Shown here in pieces: positions 43,486 to 52,062 of a stretch of 64,000 bases of DNA (positions are counted from its first letter, which is position 1; each line of letters begins with the position of its first letter). The stretch is from APNM01 sp040361335 (GTDB lineage: Bacteria > Pseudomonadota > Gammaproteobacteria > Nevskiales > Salinisphaeraceae), in the NCBI RefSeq assembly GCF_040361335.1, contig NZ_APNM01000008.1:121766-185765 (forward strand), read 5' to 3'. The notes beneath the pieces are model-generated. The model ran no database searches. It was not told the origin of the DNA and saw nothing but the letters and a program-made list of their open reading frames with translations. Position numbers and translations under genes: made by a program.

Positions 43486-43514
43486 AGTATACGGACTTGG
43501 CGGCCGCCCTTCAC
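43486..43514 (-). promoter_or_regulatory. Possible sigma-70 promoter of lepA
   Basis: On the minus strand a -10 hexamer TATACT (43491-43486, five of six consensus) lies 17 bases after GTGAAG (43514-43509, three of six). The distance to the lepA start is about 50 bases. It would allow lepA-lepB-rnc expression independent of the sigma-E operon upstream. Confidence 0.4.
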
Positions 43515-43547
43515 GGACGGCCGCGGCGGCCCGCGGCGGGGGCGGCG

Positions 43548-44915
43548 TCAGCCGCCCGTGTCGAGCGCCAGATAGAGCCGGGCGCCGTCGCGCCAGACCA
43601 GCAGCGCCACGGTGCCCTCCATGCCCGCGAGCCGTTCGCGCAGGGTATCGGCGTCCCGGATGCGTTCGGCGCCCAGGCCGAGGATGACGTCGCCCGGCCG
43701 CAGGCCGGCATCGGCGCCCGCGCCGCGGTCGACGTCGACGACACGCACCCCGCCCTGCTCCAAGCCGGTCTCGCGGCGTTCCTCCTCGGTCAGGCCACGC
43801 AGCCGGAGGCCGAGCACCGACGCGTCCTTATCGTCGTCTCCGCCGGCGGAGCCGGCCATCGGTCCTTCCTCCGGCAACTCTCCCAGCGTGACTTCGATGC
43901 GTTCGCGCTCGCCGTCGCGCAGCACGGCCACCGCGACTTCCTCGCCCGGCGGCGTGCTGCCGACACGCGGCGGCAGGGCCGCGGCCGAGGGGATGTCGTG
44001 GCCGCCGAATGCCAGGATCACGTCACCGTCGCGGAACCCCGCGGCCTCCGCGGGGCTGCCGGGGAACACGCGCGCCACCAGCGCCCCGGTCGGCTTGTCC
44101 ATGCCGAAGGATTCGGCCAGCGCGGGATCCACCTCCTGGATCTGCACGCCCAGCCAGCCGCGCGCGACGCGGCCGTTGTCGCGGAGTTGTTTCGCCACAT
44201 CCATCGCCACATCGATCGGGATGGCGAAGGACACGCCCTGGAATCCGCCGCTGCGGCTGAATATCTGGGCGTTGATGCCCACCACCTCGCCCTGGAGGTT
44301 GAACAGCGGGCCGCCGGAATTGCCCGGATTGATCGCCACGTCCGTCTGGATGAACGGCACGTACTGGTCGTCCACGAGACTGCGCTGCTTGGCCGAGACG
44401 ATGCCGGCCGTCACCGAGGTCTCGAAGCCGAACGGGGAGCCGATCGCCATCACCCAGGCGCCGACCTCCAGCGCCGCGGGATCACCGATGGCGACCGGAT
44501 CGAGGTCCTCGGCGTCGATCTTCAACACCGCCAGATCACTGGCCGCGTCCTCGCCGACCAGCTCCGCGACGAAACGGCGGCGGTCGCTGAGCGTGATCTC
44601 GATCTCGCCGGCGCCGCGCACCACGTGCCGGCTGGTCAGGATGTATCCGTCCTCGGAGATGACGAAACCCGACCCCTGGGCGGCGCGCGAGGGCGGCGGC
44701 GCCGAGCCGTCCTCGAAGAACCGCCGGAACCAGTCCTCGAAACCTTCGGACCCGGGCTCGTCGCTGCCACTCTCCGGCGCGACGCTGACATTGACGACGC
44801 TGGGCGCCGCCTGCTTCGCGAGATCGGTGAAATCGGGCAGGCGGGCCTCATAGGGCTCCGACCCGCAGCCGGCGAGCAGCACGGCCGCGACCACCGCGGC
44901 TATCAAACGTGGCAT
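43548..44915 (-). CDS. DegP/MucD-type serine protease with lipoprotein signal
   Basis: A 455-residue HtrA-family protease for envelope quality control. The leader MPRLIAAVVAAVLLAGCGSE has a lipobox (L-A-G-C, Cys17), so it is predicted to be a lipoprotein and not free in the periplasm. Catalytic triad His97 (TSRHVV), Asp127 (SDLAVL) and Ser200 (NPGNSGGPL), then two PDZ domains (about 260-350 and 370-455). In the gene order of Pseudomonas this position is mucD. With Gly after the Cys it should be sorted to the outer membrane by Lol. It is 114 bases upstream of lepA. Confidence 0.9.
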   Translation of the reverse strand: MPRLIAAVVAAVLLAGCGSEPYEARLPDFTDLAKQAAPSVVNVSVAPESGSDEPGSEGFEDWFRRFFEDGSAPPPSRAAQGSGFVISEDGYILTSRHVVRGAGEIEITLSDRRRFVAELVGEDAASDLAVLKIDAEDLDPVAIGDPAALEVGAWVMAIGSPFGFETSVTAGIVSAKQRSLVDDQYVPFIQTDVAINPGNSGGPLFNLQGEVVGINAQIFSRSGGFQGVSFAIPIDVAMDVAKQLRDNGRVARGWLGVQIQEVDPALAESFGMDKPTGALVARVFPGSPAEAAGFRDGDVILAFGGHDIPSAAALPPRVGSTPPGEEVAVAVLRDGERERIEVTLGELPEEGPMAGSAGGDDDKDASVLGLRLRGLTEEERRETGLEQGGVRVVDVDRGAGADAGLRPGDVILGLGAERIRDADTLRERLAGMEGTVALLVWRDGARLYLALDTGG

Positions 44916-44970
44916 GGGTCCCCCTTGATCCGGGTATGTCTGCGACCACGCGGACGCTGCCGCGGCGGCC

Positions 44971-45924
44971 TCATTCCTTGGCAACGCCGCCCGCCCGACG
45001 CTGCAGGTGCTCGGCGATGTACCTTACCGTGATTTCGGGCACCTCGCCGACAACGGTGATCTGGTATTCCCCGTCACGTCGGCCGTAGGCATTGACGGCG
45101 CCCATGGTGGTGCCTCCCGTGAAGCCGCGACCCTCGCCGCGGGCGATGAAGGCCGAGACGGTGGCGATGCCGTCGGTGAACAGCAATTGCCTCGCGACCC
45201 CGTTGCCCACGCGCCGGAACCCGTCCTCGGCCAGCTCGAAGCCCGCCGGGACATCGCTGACCTCCCACGCATCGCGTTCGGCCTCGCCGCCCTGGACTTC
45301 CATGGGGCGGTGCCGGACCCAGCGGAAGCCCTCGGTGTCGAACGAGGGCGCCAGGGCTTCGTCCGGGATCCGCTCGGGGAACTCGATCTGCGTGAACATG
45401 AGCTGTTCCAGCACGCCTTCCTCGCCGAGCAGATCGAGCTTCAGGGGCAGGTGCGTCTGCTTGTCGATCATCAGGCGATAGCCGTAGCGGTACTGGTCCT
45501 TGGGCTCCAGCATCACGACCCGGCAGAGGCGGTCCGCCAGCCGCGCCTTGCCGAGCTCGCGGAAGGCATAATGCTCGCTCAAGCCGCCGTCGGCATAACG
45601 GCCGAACTTGGACAACAGACCCTCGCGCGGATGCTGCGCCACCATGACCACCCGGCGTTCGGGCAGCACCGAGGTGACCTCGGACTCGTGGCGCAATACT
45701 TCCCGGGGTTCGCCGCTCAGCGAGACCAGCCGCTCGCGTTCCTCGCCGTCGCGGTAACGGTGGACGATGCGCAGCGTGTCGACGCTGCCGTCGCGGAGAT
45801 AGACCAGCACGCCCTGGTAGTTGGTCGTGCGCACGGCCTGCGATGCCTGGGCAAGCCAGCCGTCCGACGCGACGGCGACCCCGGCGACCAGCAGCAGTGC
45901 CAGGGGGACGAGCCGGCGGATCAT
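44971..45924 (-). CDS. mucB: Sigma-E regulatory protein MucB/RseB
   Basis: A 317-residue periplasmic protein that binds the anti-sigma factor and shields it from proteolysis until it senses mislocalised lipoprotein or LPS. It has a signal peptide (MIRRLVPLALLLVAGVAVASDG), an N-terminal LolA-like domain (NYQGVLVYLRDG, LRIVHRYRDGEERERLVSL, GEPREVLRHESEV) and a C-terminal domain around DVPAGFELAEDG. The ATG at 45924 overlaps the mucA stop (TGATG). The mucC gene of Pseudomonas is missing between it and the protease gene. Confidence 0.93.
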   Translation of the reverse strand: MIRRLVPLALLLVAGVAVASDGWLAQASQAVRTTNYQGVLVYLRDGSVDTLRIVHRYRDGEERERLVSLSGEPREVLRHESEVTSVLPERRVVMVAQHPREGLLSKFGRYADGGLSEHYAFRELGKARLADRLCRVVMLEPKDQYRYGYRLMIDKQTHLPLKLDLLGEEGVLEQLMFTQIEFPERIPDEALAPSFDTEGFRWVRHRPMEVQGGEAERDAWEVSDVPAGFELAEDGFRRVGNGVARQLLFTDGIATVSAFIARGEGRGFTGGTTMGAVNAYGRRDGEYQITVVGEVPEITVRYIAEHLQRRAGGVAKE

Positions 45925-46553
45925 CACCGTTGCGTGTCCTGCCCGTACGTCGCGACGCGGAGGAAGCTCGGCGTGGCGCCCGACATGCCGTAGCCGCGGG
46001 CCAGACCGTTGTGCTCCAGGAGATAACCGTTGAGCTGGTCCTCGACCGCGGGATCGGAGACGGACCAGTGATCGGCGGCACGGTTCGAACGCGCCACGTT
46101 GACGGCGGCCCGCGTCTCGCCCGCCGGCGTGCCGGAAACGGCGACGGCCGGGACGCCGGCATCGTCACCGGCGAGCGTGGTGCCGCCGGCGTCGGGCATG
46201 CCCGACGAGTCACGGCCGAGCGGCTCGGCGACCAACAACACCGCGCCGACCACGGAGGCGGCGGCCGCAAGGCTGGCGGCGGTCCGCCAGCGACGGCGGG
46301 CGGGGAAGGAAACGACCCGGTCCGCCCGCGCCGGGCTCTCGCCGGCGTCATCGATGGCCCGTGCCACCCGCTCGGCGAAGCCGGGATCGTAGGCCGCCTC
46401 GGTGTCGACGTCGCGCAACGCGGAGCGCAACCACTGCTGGCGCCCCCAAGCCGCGCGCAATCCGGGGTCGCGGCCCATCTCGGATAGCACCGCCTCCGCT
46501 TCCGACGGCGATGCCTCGCCGTCCAGGTATGCCGAAAACCGTTCGTCAATCAT
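45924..46553 (-). CDS. mucA: Anti-sigma-E factor MucA/RseA
   Basis: A 209-residue single-span protein. The N-terminal cytoplasmic domain (MIDERFSAYLDGEASPSEAEAVL, typical RseA start) binds sigma-E; a membrane segment at about 91-109 (AASLAAAASVVGAVLLVAE) leads to a periplasmic domain (110-209) ending in RVATYGQDTQR. It lies four bases after rpoE and overlaps mucB by one base. Regulated proteolysis by DegS/RseP would release the sigma factor. Confidence 0.93.
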   Translation of the reverse strand: MIDERFSAYLDGEASPSEAEAVLSEMGRDPGLRAAWGRQQWLRSALRDVDTEAAYDPGFAERVARAIDDAGESPARADRVVSFPARRRWRTAASLAAAASVVGAVLLVAEPLGRDSSGMPDAGGTTLAGDDAGVPAVAVSGTPAGETRAAVNVARSNRAADHWSVSDPAVEDQLNGYLLEHNGLARGYGMSGATPSFLRVATYGQDTQR

Positions 46554-46557
46554 GCCC

Positions 46558-47133
46558 TCACCTCTCGCTCAACGACCGCAAGCGTTCGTCGATCGCGGCC
46601 CGCGCCCGGAAAATGCGCGAGCGCACGGTCCCCACCGGGCATTCCATGCTGTCCGCGATTTGCTCGTAACTCATGCCTTCCAACTCTCGCAGCATGATCG
46701 CCGTCCGCAAGTCCGGAGGCAACTCGCGAATGGTGGCAATCACGGCGTCCCGGATCTCCTCGCTCTCCAGGAGGGCATCCGGGGTGTCCTGTTCGGAGAA
46801 CCGGTCGCTGTGGCCCAGCATCTCCGCGTCCGTGAAGTCGATGTCCTGCGACGCCGGTCGCCGCGATCGCGCGACCAGGAAATTCTTCGCCGTGTTGATG
46901 GATATCCTGTACAGCCATGTGTAGAACGCACTGTTGCCCTTGAAACCGTCGAGCGCCCGATAGGCCTTGATGAAGGCTTCCTGGGCAACGTCCGGCGCAT
47001 CCGCCGGCGTCACATAGCGGGACACCAGCTTCACCACCTTGTACTGGTACTTGCGCACCAGCAGGTCGAACGCGATGCGCTCGCCCGCCTGTGCCCTCGC
47101 CACCAGTTGTTCGTCGGTGCTGTCCTCGCCCAT
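46558..47133 (-). CDS. rpoE: RNA polymerase sigma factor RpoE/AlgU
   Basis: A 191-residue ECF sigma factor for envelope stress. Region 2 has FDLLVRKYQYKVVKLVSRYV and DAPDVAQEAFIKAYRALDGF with FYTWLYRISINTAKN; region 4 has PPDLRTAIMLRELEGMSYEQ and GTVRSRIFRAR. The ATG at 47133 gives a length close to AlgU (193) and RpoE (191) with GAAGG six bases upstream; an open frame extends 21 codons further but lacks family similarity. A sigma-E-type promoter precedes it. Confidence 0.97.
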   Translation of the reverse strand: MGEDSTDEQLVARAQAGERIAFDLLVRKYQYKVVKLVSRYVTPADAPDVAQEAFIKAYRALDGFKGNSAFYTWLYRISINTAKNFLVARSRRPASQDIDFTDAEMLGHSDRFSEQDTPDALLESEEIRDAVIATIRELPPDLRTAIMLRELEGMSYEQIADSMECPVGTVRSRIFRARAAIDERLRSLSER

Positions 47134-47202
47134 CTGGGCCTTCACCCCTGTGCTCACGGTATCGCCGGCCGCGAACCGCGCCACCGGGGCACTCACCTAC
47201 CT

Positions 47203-47229
47203 GTAGACCCGTGTCCCCCGGATAAGTTC
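47203..47229 (-). promoter_or_regulatory. Sigma-E-type promoter of rpoE (autoregulation)
   Basis: On the minus strand GAACTT (47229-47224), a 16-base spacer, then TCTAC (47207-47203). The sigma-E/AlgU consensus is GAACTT, 16-17 bases, TCTRA or similar, so the -35 is perfect and the -10 close. The rpoE start lies about 65 bases downstream of the predicted transcript start. Confidence 0.7.
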
Positions 47230-47321
47230 GCCCTGCGACTGCGGTATAGTGGCGGCTTGTATTCTGTTGCCGGCCGCGCCGGCCGGTTCGGGCCCGCGCG
47301 GCCGATGCCGACGGCCGGGCG

Positions 47322-47350
47322 GGAACTGTTCTGATATGCCTGTATTCTAG
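47322..47350 (+). promoter_or_regulatory. Possible sigma-E-type promoter of nadB
   Basis: GGAACTG (47322-47328), a 17-base spacer, TCTAG (47346-47350). This matches the sigma-E pattern at six of seven -35 positions, with a -10 like that of the rpoE promoter, and points towards nadB 21 bases downstream. No TTGACA-like box is seen at the usual distance from the overlapping TATTCT. Confidence 0.35.
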
Positions 47351-47370
47351 CGATCGCCCCGTTTCCCGTC

Positions 47371-48993
47371 ATGCCCGACGACAACAACCGAGATCGACCG
47401 ACGGCCTACGATGTCCTGATCCTGGGCAGCGGCGCCGCCGGCCTGACGCTGGCCCTGCGGCTCGCCGCGGCCGGCCGCCGCATCGCCCTGCTCTCCAAGG
47501 GCGCCCTCAGCGAGGGCGGCACACTCTATGCCCAGGGCGGCATATCGGCCGTGCTCGACGCCGAGGACTCCATCGAGTCGCACGTGGCCGATACCCTGGC
47601 GGCGGGCGCCGGGCTCTGCGACGAGCGGACCGTGGAGTTCACCGTCTCCCGCGGCCGCGCCGCCATCGAGTGGCTGATCGAACGCGGGGTGCCCTTCACC
47701 CCGGCCGAGGACGACACCGGCTACGCCTACCACCTGACCCGCGAGGGCGGCCATAGCCATCGCCGGATCATCCACGCCGCCGACACCACGGGCCGGGCCG
47801 TGGAAACGACACTGGAAGGCCTGGCGCGACGCGCGGCCGGCGTGGAGATATTCGAGCACCACGCCGCCGTAGACCTGATCACCGACTCCCGCCTCGGGCG
47901 CCCGCGCGAACGCTGCCTCGGGGCGTACGTCTATGACATCGCCGCCGAGCGGGTGCGGACCTTCGCCGCCCGCAACGTGGTCCTGGCCACGGGCGGCGCG
48001 AACCTCGCCTACCTGTATTCCAGCAACCCGCATTCCGCCAGCGGCGACGGTATCGCCATGGCCTGGCGCGCGGGCTGCCGCGTGGCCAACATGGAATTCA
48101 TGCAGTTCCATCCCACCTGCCTGTTCCATCCCAGGGCGCGCTCGTTCCTGATCAGCGAGGCCGTGCGCGGCGAGGGCGGCCACCTCTGCCTGCCCGACGG
48201 CAGCCGCTTCATGACGCACTATCACCCCGACGGCGAGCTGGCGCCGCGCGATGTCGTCGCCCGCGCCATCGACGCCGAGATGAAGCGCCTGGGCCTGGAT
48301 CATGTCTGGCTGGACATCAGCCACCGCGACGCCGATTTCATCCAGCGCCACTTCCCGGCCATCCACGCCCGCTGCCTGGAACTGGGACTGGACATGACCC
48401 GCGAGCCCCTGCCCGTGGTGCCGGCGGCCCACTACACCTGCGGCGGCGTGGTGACCGACCTCGGCGGGCGCACCGACCTGCCGGGCCTCTACGCCATCGG
48501 CGAGACCGCCTACACCGGGCTGCACGGCGCCAACCGCATGGCCTCGAACTCGTTGTTGGAGTGCCTGGTATTCGCCACCGCCGCGGCCGAGTCGATCGAA
48601 TCGGCATGGGAGACGGTGCCGGCCCCGCCGTCGCTGCCGCCCTGGGACGAGTCGCGGGTGACCGACTCGGACGAGGAAGTGGTCGTGGCGCACAACTGGC
48701 AGGAACTGCGCCGCTTCATGTGGGACTACGTCGGCATCGTGCGTACCAACAAGCGCCTGGCCCGCGCCCGCCATCGCGTCAAGCTGCTGCGCAGCGAGAT
48801 CCACGAGTTCTACGGCAACTATCGGGTCACACCCGACCTGATCGAACTGCGCAACCTGGTCGAGGTCGCGGACCTGATCGTGCGCTCGGCCAGCGATCGC
48901 AAGGAGTCGCGCGGCCTGCACTACACCCTGGATTACCCCGAGACACTGCCGGAAGCCGTACCGACCGTCCTGGTCCCGGACTGTTACGGGTAG
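47371..48993 (+). CDS. nadB: L-aspartate oxidase
   Basis: A 540-residue FAD enzyme making iminoaspartate, the first step of NAD synthesis. FAD site YDVLILGSGAAGLTLAL, GGTLYAQGGISAV, the succinate-dehydrogenase-like HRRIIHAADTTGRA and EFMQFHPTCLFHP, CGGVVTDLGGRTDLPGLYA, and HGANRMASNSLLECLVF. It is divergent from rpoE, as in Pseudomonas and E. coli, and convergent with the hydrolase gene, with which its 3' end overlaps by ten bases. Confidence 0.96.
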   Translation: MPDDNNRDRPTAYDVLILGSGAAGLTLALRLAAAGRRIALLSKGALSEGGTLYAQGGISAVLDAEDSIESHVADTLAAGAGLCDERTVEFTVSRGRAAIEWLIERGVPFTPAEDDTGYAYHLTREGGHSHRRIIHAADTTGRAVETTLEGLARRAAGVEIFEHHAAVDLITDSRLGRPRERCLGAYVYDIAAERVRTFAARNVVLATGGANLAYLYSSNPHSASGDGIAMAWRAGCRVANMEFMQFHPTCLFHPRARSFLISEAVRGEGGHLCLPDGSRFMTHYHPDGELAPRDVVARAIDAEMKRLGLDHVWLDISHRDADFIQRHFPAIHARCLELGLDMTREPLPVVPAAHYTCGGVVTDLGGRTDLPGLYAIGETAYTGLHGANRMASNSLLECLVFATAAAESIESAWETVPAPPSLPPWDESRVTDSDEEVVVAHNWQELRRFMWDYVGIVRTNKRLARARHRVKLLRSEIHEFYGNYRVTPDLIELRNLVEVADLIVRSASDRKESRGLHYTLDYPETLPEAVPTVLVPDCYG

Positions 48994-50438
48994 GCGGCCT
49001 GGAGCCGCTCGCCCAGACAGGCCGGCGGCGACCACGCCCGGGGCGACGCCAGAAAGGCGTCGGCGACGGCCATGGCACAGGCATCCGTGAACGTGACCGT
49101 GTGCCCGGCATCGCGAAACAACAGCGCCCGGGCCGCCGGCAGACGGCGCGCCAGTCCCGCGGCCCATTCGGGCAGGGTCGCGGGGTCGCGCGCGCCGTGC
49201 AGCAGCAGCACCGGCAACGGCGTCGAGGCCGGCTCGCGGTAGGCGGCCGGCAACCGTCCGGCATCCCAGAACCCGCAAACATCGTATTCGGCTTCCGCGC
49301 GCAGGTACGGGGCCACGCGGGGGTGCGCGCGCAGCGCCGCCTCCCAGGCGTCGCGGGTGACCGGCGGCGCGTCCTCCGGACAGCTCACGCTGAAATAGAC
49401 CGGCGGGCTGAAGGCCGGATCCAGCAACGTGGCCACGTAGCGGCGGGCGAGCGGCGCCAGGGCCCCGGTATCGTCCCGCGCCGCACGCACCACGGCGGCG
49501 GCGACGTCCCCGCCGTCATCGATGGCGTAGGCACCGAAAAACAGCATCCACAGCAGGCGGTAGTCGGTCACCACGAGATCGAGCGTCCCGCCGCCGGAAG
49601 GCCGGGACAGCGTCAACCGCGGAGGCTCGCGCTCCGCGCGCGCCAGTAACGTCCGGATCGCCGTGCGTACATGGTCCGGCGGATGGTCGCAGCCCGCGCG
49701 TGTCACGCAGGCCGTGGCGATCTCGTCCAGGGCGCGGTCGAACTGGGCCGGGCGCATCAGGAACCCGTCGATCGCCGGCGGGAACACCGAGTCCAGGAGC
49801 AACCCCGCGATGTCCGCCTGGTGCTCGCGGGCGGCGTGCAGGGCGAGCCGGGTGCCGTAGGAGACGCCCCAGAGGAAGGCCGGCTCCTGCAGCGTTTCCA
49901 GTAACGCACCGAGATCGCGCACCTGGGCCGCGCTGTTGAAGGCCGAAAGGTAGGGTTCGCCGCCGAGCCGCCGGTAGCAGTCGCGGGCGGCCCGGCGCGT
50001 GCGGTAGAGATCCATGGCCCCGCTCAGCTCGCGCGCCAGGCCGTTGCGATCGGCCTCGCGGATGCCGGGGCACCGGATCGCCGGTCGCGACATGCCGGTG
50101 CCGCGGGGATCATAGACGATCAGGTCGCCATCCCAGCCGGCCCGCTCGCGCCAGCGCCACCAACCGGCCATCGAGGCAGGGTCCACGCCGCCCGGATAGC
50201 CCGGGCCGCCGGGCACGTGCACGACGGGGGGACGGCCGGGCTCGTCGCCGGGCAGGCGCACCACCGGCAAGCGCACGGCACGCTCCCCGACCCGTTCGTC
50301 CGGATACAGCCAGGCACACTCGGCCTCCTGTCCCGCGGGGATGTCGAACCAGCATTCGGCCGGTTCCAGCCCGGGTGCGGCCGCGGCGACGGCGGGCGCG
50401 GTCAGCAGCACGAGGCCCGCGACGAGCAGGGAACGCAC
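48984..50438 (-). CDS. Exported alpha/beta-hydrolase (TAP-like peptidase/esterase)
   Basis: A 484-residue secreted hydrolase with signal peptide MRSLLVAGLVLLTAPAVAAAA. Oxyanion region VVHVPGGPGYPGG, YDPRGTGMSRPAI, nucleophile elbow GVSYGTRLAL, acid in LLLHGARDPAT, His in RDAGHTVTF. This is the arrangement of the tripeptidyl aminopeptidase / proline iminopeptidase-like family. About seven Cys residues suggest disulphides. It is the last gene downstream of ygfX (25 bases) and may belong to the sdh operon transcript. Substrate unknown. Confidence 0.83.
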   Translation of the reverse strand: MRSLLVAGLVLLTAPAVAAAAPGLEPAECWFDIPAGQEAECAWLYPDERVGERAVRLPVVRLPGDEPGRPPVVHVPGGPGYPGGVDPASMAGWWRWRERAGWDGDLIVYDPRGTGMSRPAIRCPGIREADRNGLARELSGAMDLYRTRRAARDCYRRLGGEPYLSAFNSAAQVRDLGALLETLQEPAFLWGVSYGTRLALHAAREHQADIAGLLLDSVFPPAIDGFLMRPAQFDRALDEIATACVTRAGCDHPPDHVRTAIRTLLARAEREPPRLTLSRPSGGGTLDLVVTDYRLLWMLFFGAYAIDDGGDVAAAVVRAARDDTGALAPLARRYVATLLDPAFSPPVYFSVSCPEDAPPVTRDAWEAALRAHPRVAPYLRAEAEYDVCGFWDAGRLPAAYREPASTPLPVLLLHGARDPATLPEWAAGLARRLPAARALLFRDAGHTVTFTDACAMAVADAFLASPRAWSPPACLGERLQAAYP

Positions 50439-50463
50439 GATGCCGCTCAGACCCGCGACTGCA

Positions 50464-50910
50464 TCATGCCGGCGCCAACCTCAAGCGGGCTCCCAGGCGC
50501 CTGAATGCGGCCGTGCCGACACGGCCCGGCGTCAGTAACAGGCTCTCCGTACGACGGGACGCGCGGTCTTCGAGGCGTAGCGCGGCGAAGCCGGGCCAGC
50601 GCACGCTGGCCGCCCCGACGTGGCCGCGCCCGGTGGAACCGTCGACACGCCGCCAGCGCCAATCCCGGCCGCCTTCCCAGGTCAGGCGCGCGATCGCACG
50701 CGGCGAGCGCTGGGTCAATCGGCGCCAGGCGAAGACGGCGGCGGCCGGCGGCAACAACAGCAGCGGGATGGCCGGCGGCACGCGCAGGGCCAGCCAGGCG
50801 GCGGGGAGGAGGAAAAAGGCATGGGCGGCGATCACGGCCGCCAGTAGCGGGCCGGAGCGTCCGATCGCCAGATCCAGCGGCGGATCGAACGGGCTCCGGG
50901 CGCGTCTCAT
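50464..50910 (-). CDS. ygfX: YgfX-like inner-membrane protein
   Basis: A 148-residue protein with two adjacent N-terminal hydrophobic segments (LLAAVIAAHAFFLLPAAWLAL and AIPLLLLPPAAAVFAW) and a beta-rich soluble remainder (IARLTWEGGRDWRW, RRTESLLLTPGRV). Its size, layout and position after sdhE identify it with YgfX/CptA, once proposed as the toxin partner of YgfY (SdhE). The sequence itself is weakly conserved. The ATG overlaps the sdhE stop (ATGA). Confidence 0.8.
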   Translation of the reverse strand: MRRARSPFDPPLDLAIGRSGPLLAAVIAAHAFFLLPAAWLALRVPPAIPLLLLPPAAAVFAWRRLTQRSPRAIARLTWEGGRDWRWRRVDGSTGRGHVGAASVRWPGFAALRLEDRASRRTESLLLTPGRVGTAAFRRLGARLRLAPA

Positions 50911-51191
50911 GCCGGCCGGCGGTATTCGCGGATACGTCGGACCAGGGCCGCCAGGCGTGGCTCACCGGGCGTGTCCCGCCCCAGCACCCAGGCCCAGAGA
51001 ATGGGGTCCTCCTGCTCCAGCAGGGTCAGCAGATCGGCGCGGGCGTCCGCGTCCAGCCCGACGTACTCGGCGGCGAGGAAGCGTTCCAGCAGGACATCCA
51101 GCTCCTTCATGCCGCGCCGGCACAACCAACGCACGCGGGCGTCGACCGGCGACGCCGCGCTTGTCCGCGGCTCATCCACCGAACCGGTCAC
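50907..51191 (-). CDS. sdhE: FAD assembly factor SdhE
   Basis: A 94-residue helical protein that promotes covalent FAD attachment to SdhA. The RGMKELDVLLERF segment (residues 26-38) includes the family's R-G-x-x-E motif, followed by FLAAEYVGLDADARADLLTLL and DPILWAWVLG. The GTG start at 51191 is one base after the sdhB stop, so it is the fifth gene of the sdh operon. It belongs to the YgfY/SDHAF2 family. Confidence 0.93.
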   Translation of the reverse strand: MTGSVDEPRTSAASPVDARVRWLCRRGMKELDVLLERFLAAEYVGLDADARADLLTLLEQEDPILWAWVLGRDTPGEPRLAALVRRIREYRRPA

Positions 51192-51192
51192 G

Positions 51193-51972
51193 TCAGCCGC
51201 GCCGCTCCAGCAGCATCTTCTTGGTCTCGGCGATGGCCTTGGCCGGGTTGAGACCCTTCGGGCAGGTGCTGGTGCAGTTCATGATGGTATGGCACCGGTA
51301 CAGCTTGAACGGGTCCTCGAGCTGATCGAGTCGTTCGCCGGTGGCCTCGTCGCGCGAATCCGCGAGCCAGCGATAGGCCTGCAGCAGGATGGCCGGTCCC
51401 AGGTAGCGTTCCGGATTCCACCAGTAGCTGGGGCAGGACGTCGAACAACAGGCACAGAGGATGCACTCGTAGAGGCCGTCCAGCTCGCCCCGGTCCTCGA
51501 TCGATTGCAGCCGCTCGCGGGTGGGCGCCGGCGTGTCGGTCTTGATCCAGGGCTCGATCGATTCGTACTGCGCGTAGAAATGCGTGAGGTCCGGCACCAG
51601 ATCCTTGATCACCGGCATGTGGGGCAGCGGGTAGATCTTGACGTCGCCCTTCACCTCGTCGATGCCCTTGATGCAGGCGAGCGTGTTGGTGCCGTCGATA
51701 TTGAAGGCGCAGGAGCCACAGATGCCCTCGCGGCAGGAGCGCCGGAAGGTCAGCGTGGGATCGATCTCGTTCTTGATCTTGATCAGCGCGTCCAGGACCA
51801 TCGGCCCGCACTTGTCCAGGTCCAGCGAGTAGGTGTCCACCCGCGGGTTCTCGCCGGAATCCGGATCCCAGCGATAGATCCGGAAATTCTTGACGTTGGT
51901 CGCACCCTCGGGCGCCGGGTAGTGCTTGCCCTTGGTGATCCGCGAATTCTTGGGTAGTCGGAACTCAGCCAT
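51193..51972 (-). CDS. sdhB: Succinate dehydrogenase iron-sulphur subunit
   Basis: A 259-residue iron-sulphur protein. The 2Fe-2S domain has SCREGICGSCAFNIDGTNTLAC; the 4Fe-4S and 3Fe-4S cysteines are in CILCACCSTSCPSYWWN and CHTIMNCTSTCPKGLNPA. It carries electrons from SdhA to ubiquinone. A hairpin repeat occupies most of the 90 bases between sdhA and sdhB; GGAG lies about nine bases before the ATG. Confidence 0.97.
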   Translation of the reverse strand: MAEFRLPKNSRITKGKHYPAPEGATNVKNFRIYRWDPDSGENPRVDTYSLDLDKCGPMVLDALIKIKNEIDPTLTFRRSCREGICGSCAFNIDGTNTLACIKGIDEVKGDVKIYPLPHMPVIKDLVPDLTHFYAQYESIEPWIKTDTPAPTRERLQSIEDRGELDGLYECILCACCSTSCPSYWWNPERYLGPAILLQAYRWLADSRDEATGERLDQLEDPFKLYRCHTIMNCTSTCPKGLNPAKAIAETKKMLLERRG

Positions 51973-51988
51973 TTGGGTTACTCCATGA

Positions 51989-52060
51989 CCGTGATTCGTG
52001 ATCCGTGATTCGTGATTCGTCTCGCCTGCCGATCACCAATCGCGAACCGACGATCACCGG
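51989..52060. repeat. GTGATTC-heptamer hairpin element between sdhA and sdhB
   Basis: Left arm of four heptamers (GTGATTC, GTGATCC, GTGATTC, GTGATTC), a short core GTCTCGCCTGCC, and right arm CGATCACCAATCGCGAACC plus GACGATCACCGG. It begins two bases after the sdhA stop codon (minus-strand sense) and ends 16 bases before sdhB. The core differs from the longer one in the elements at 20144 and 36150. Confidence 0.8.
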
Positions 52061-52062
52061 TA

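Noticed and set aside
47134..47196. A 21-residue N-terminal extension of RpoE
   Set aside because: Family members start at the equivalent of the ATG at 47133, which has its own ribosome-binding site.
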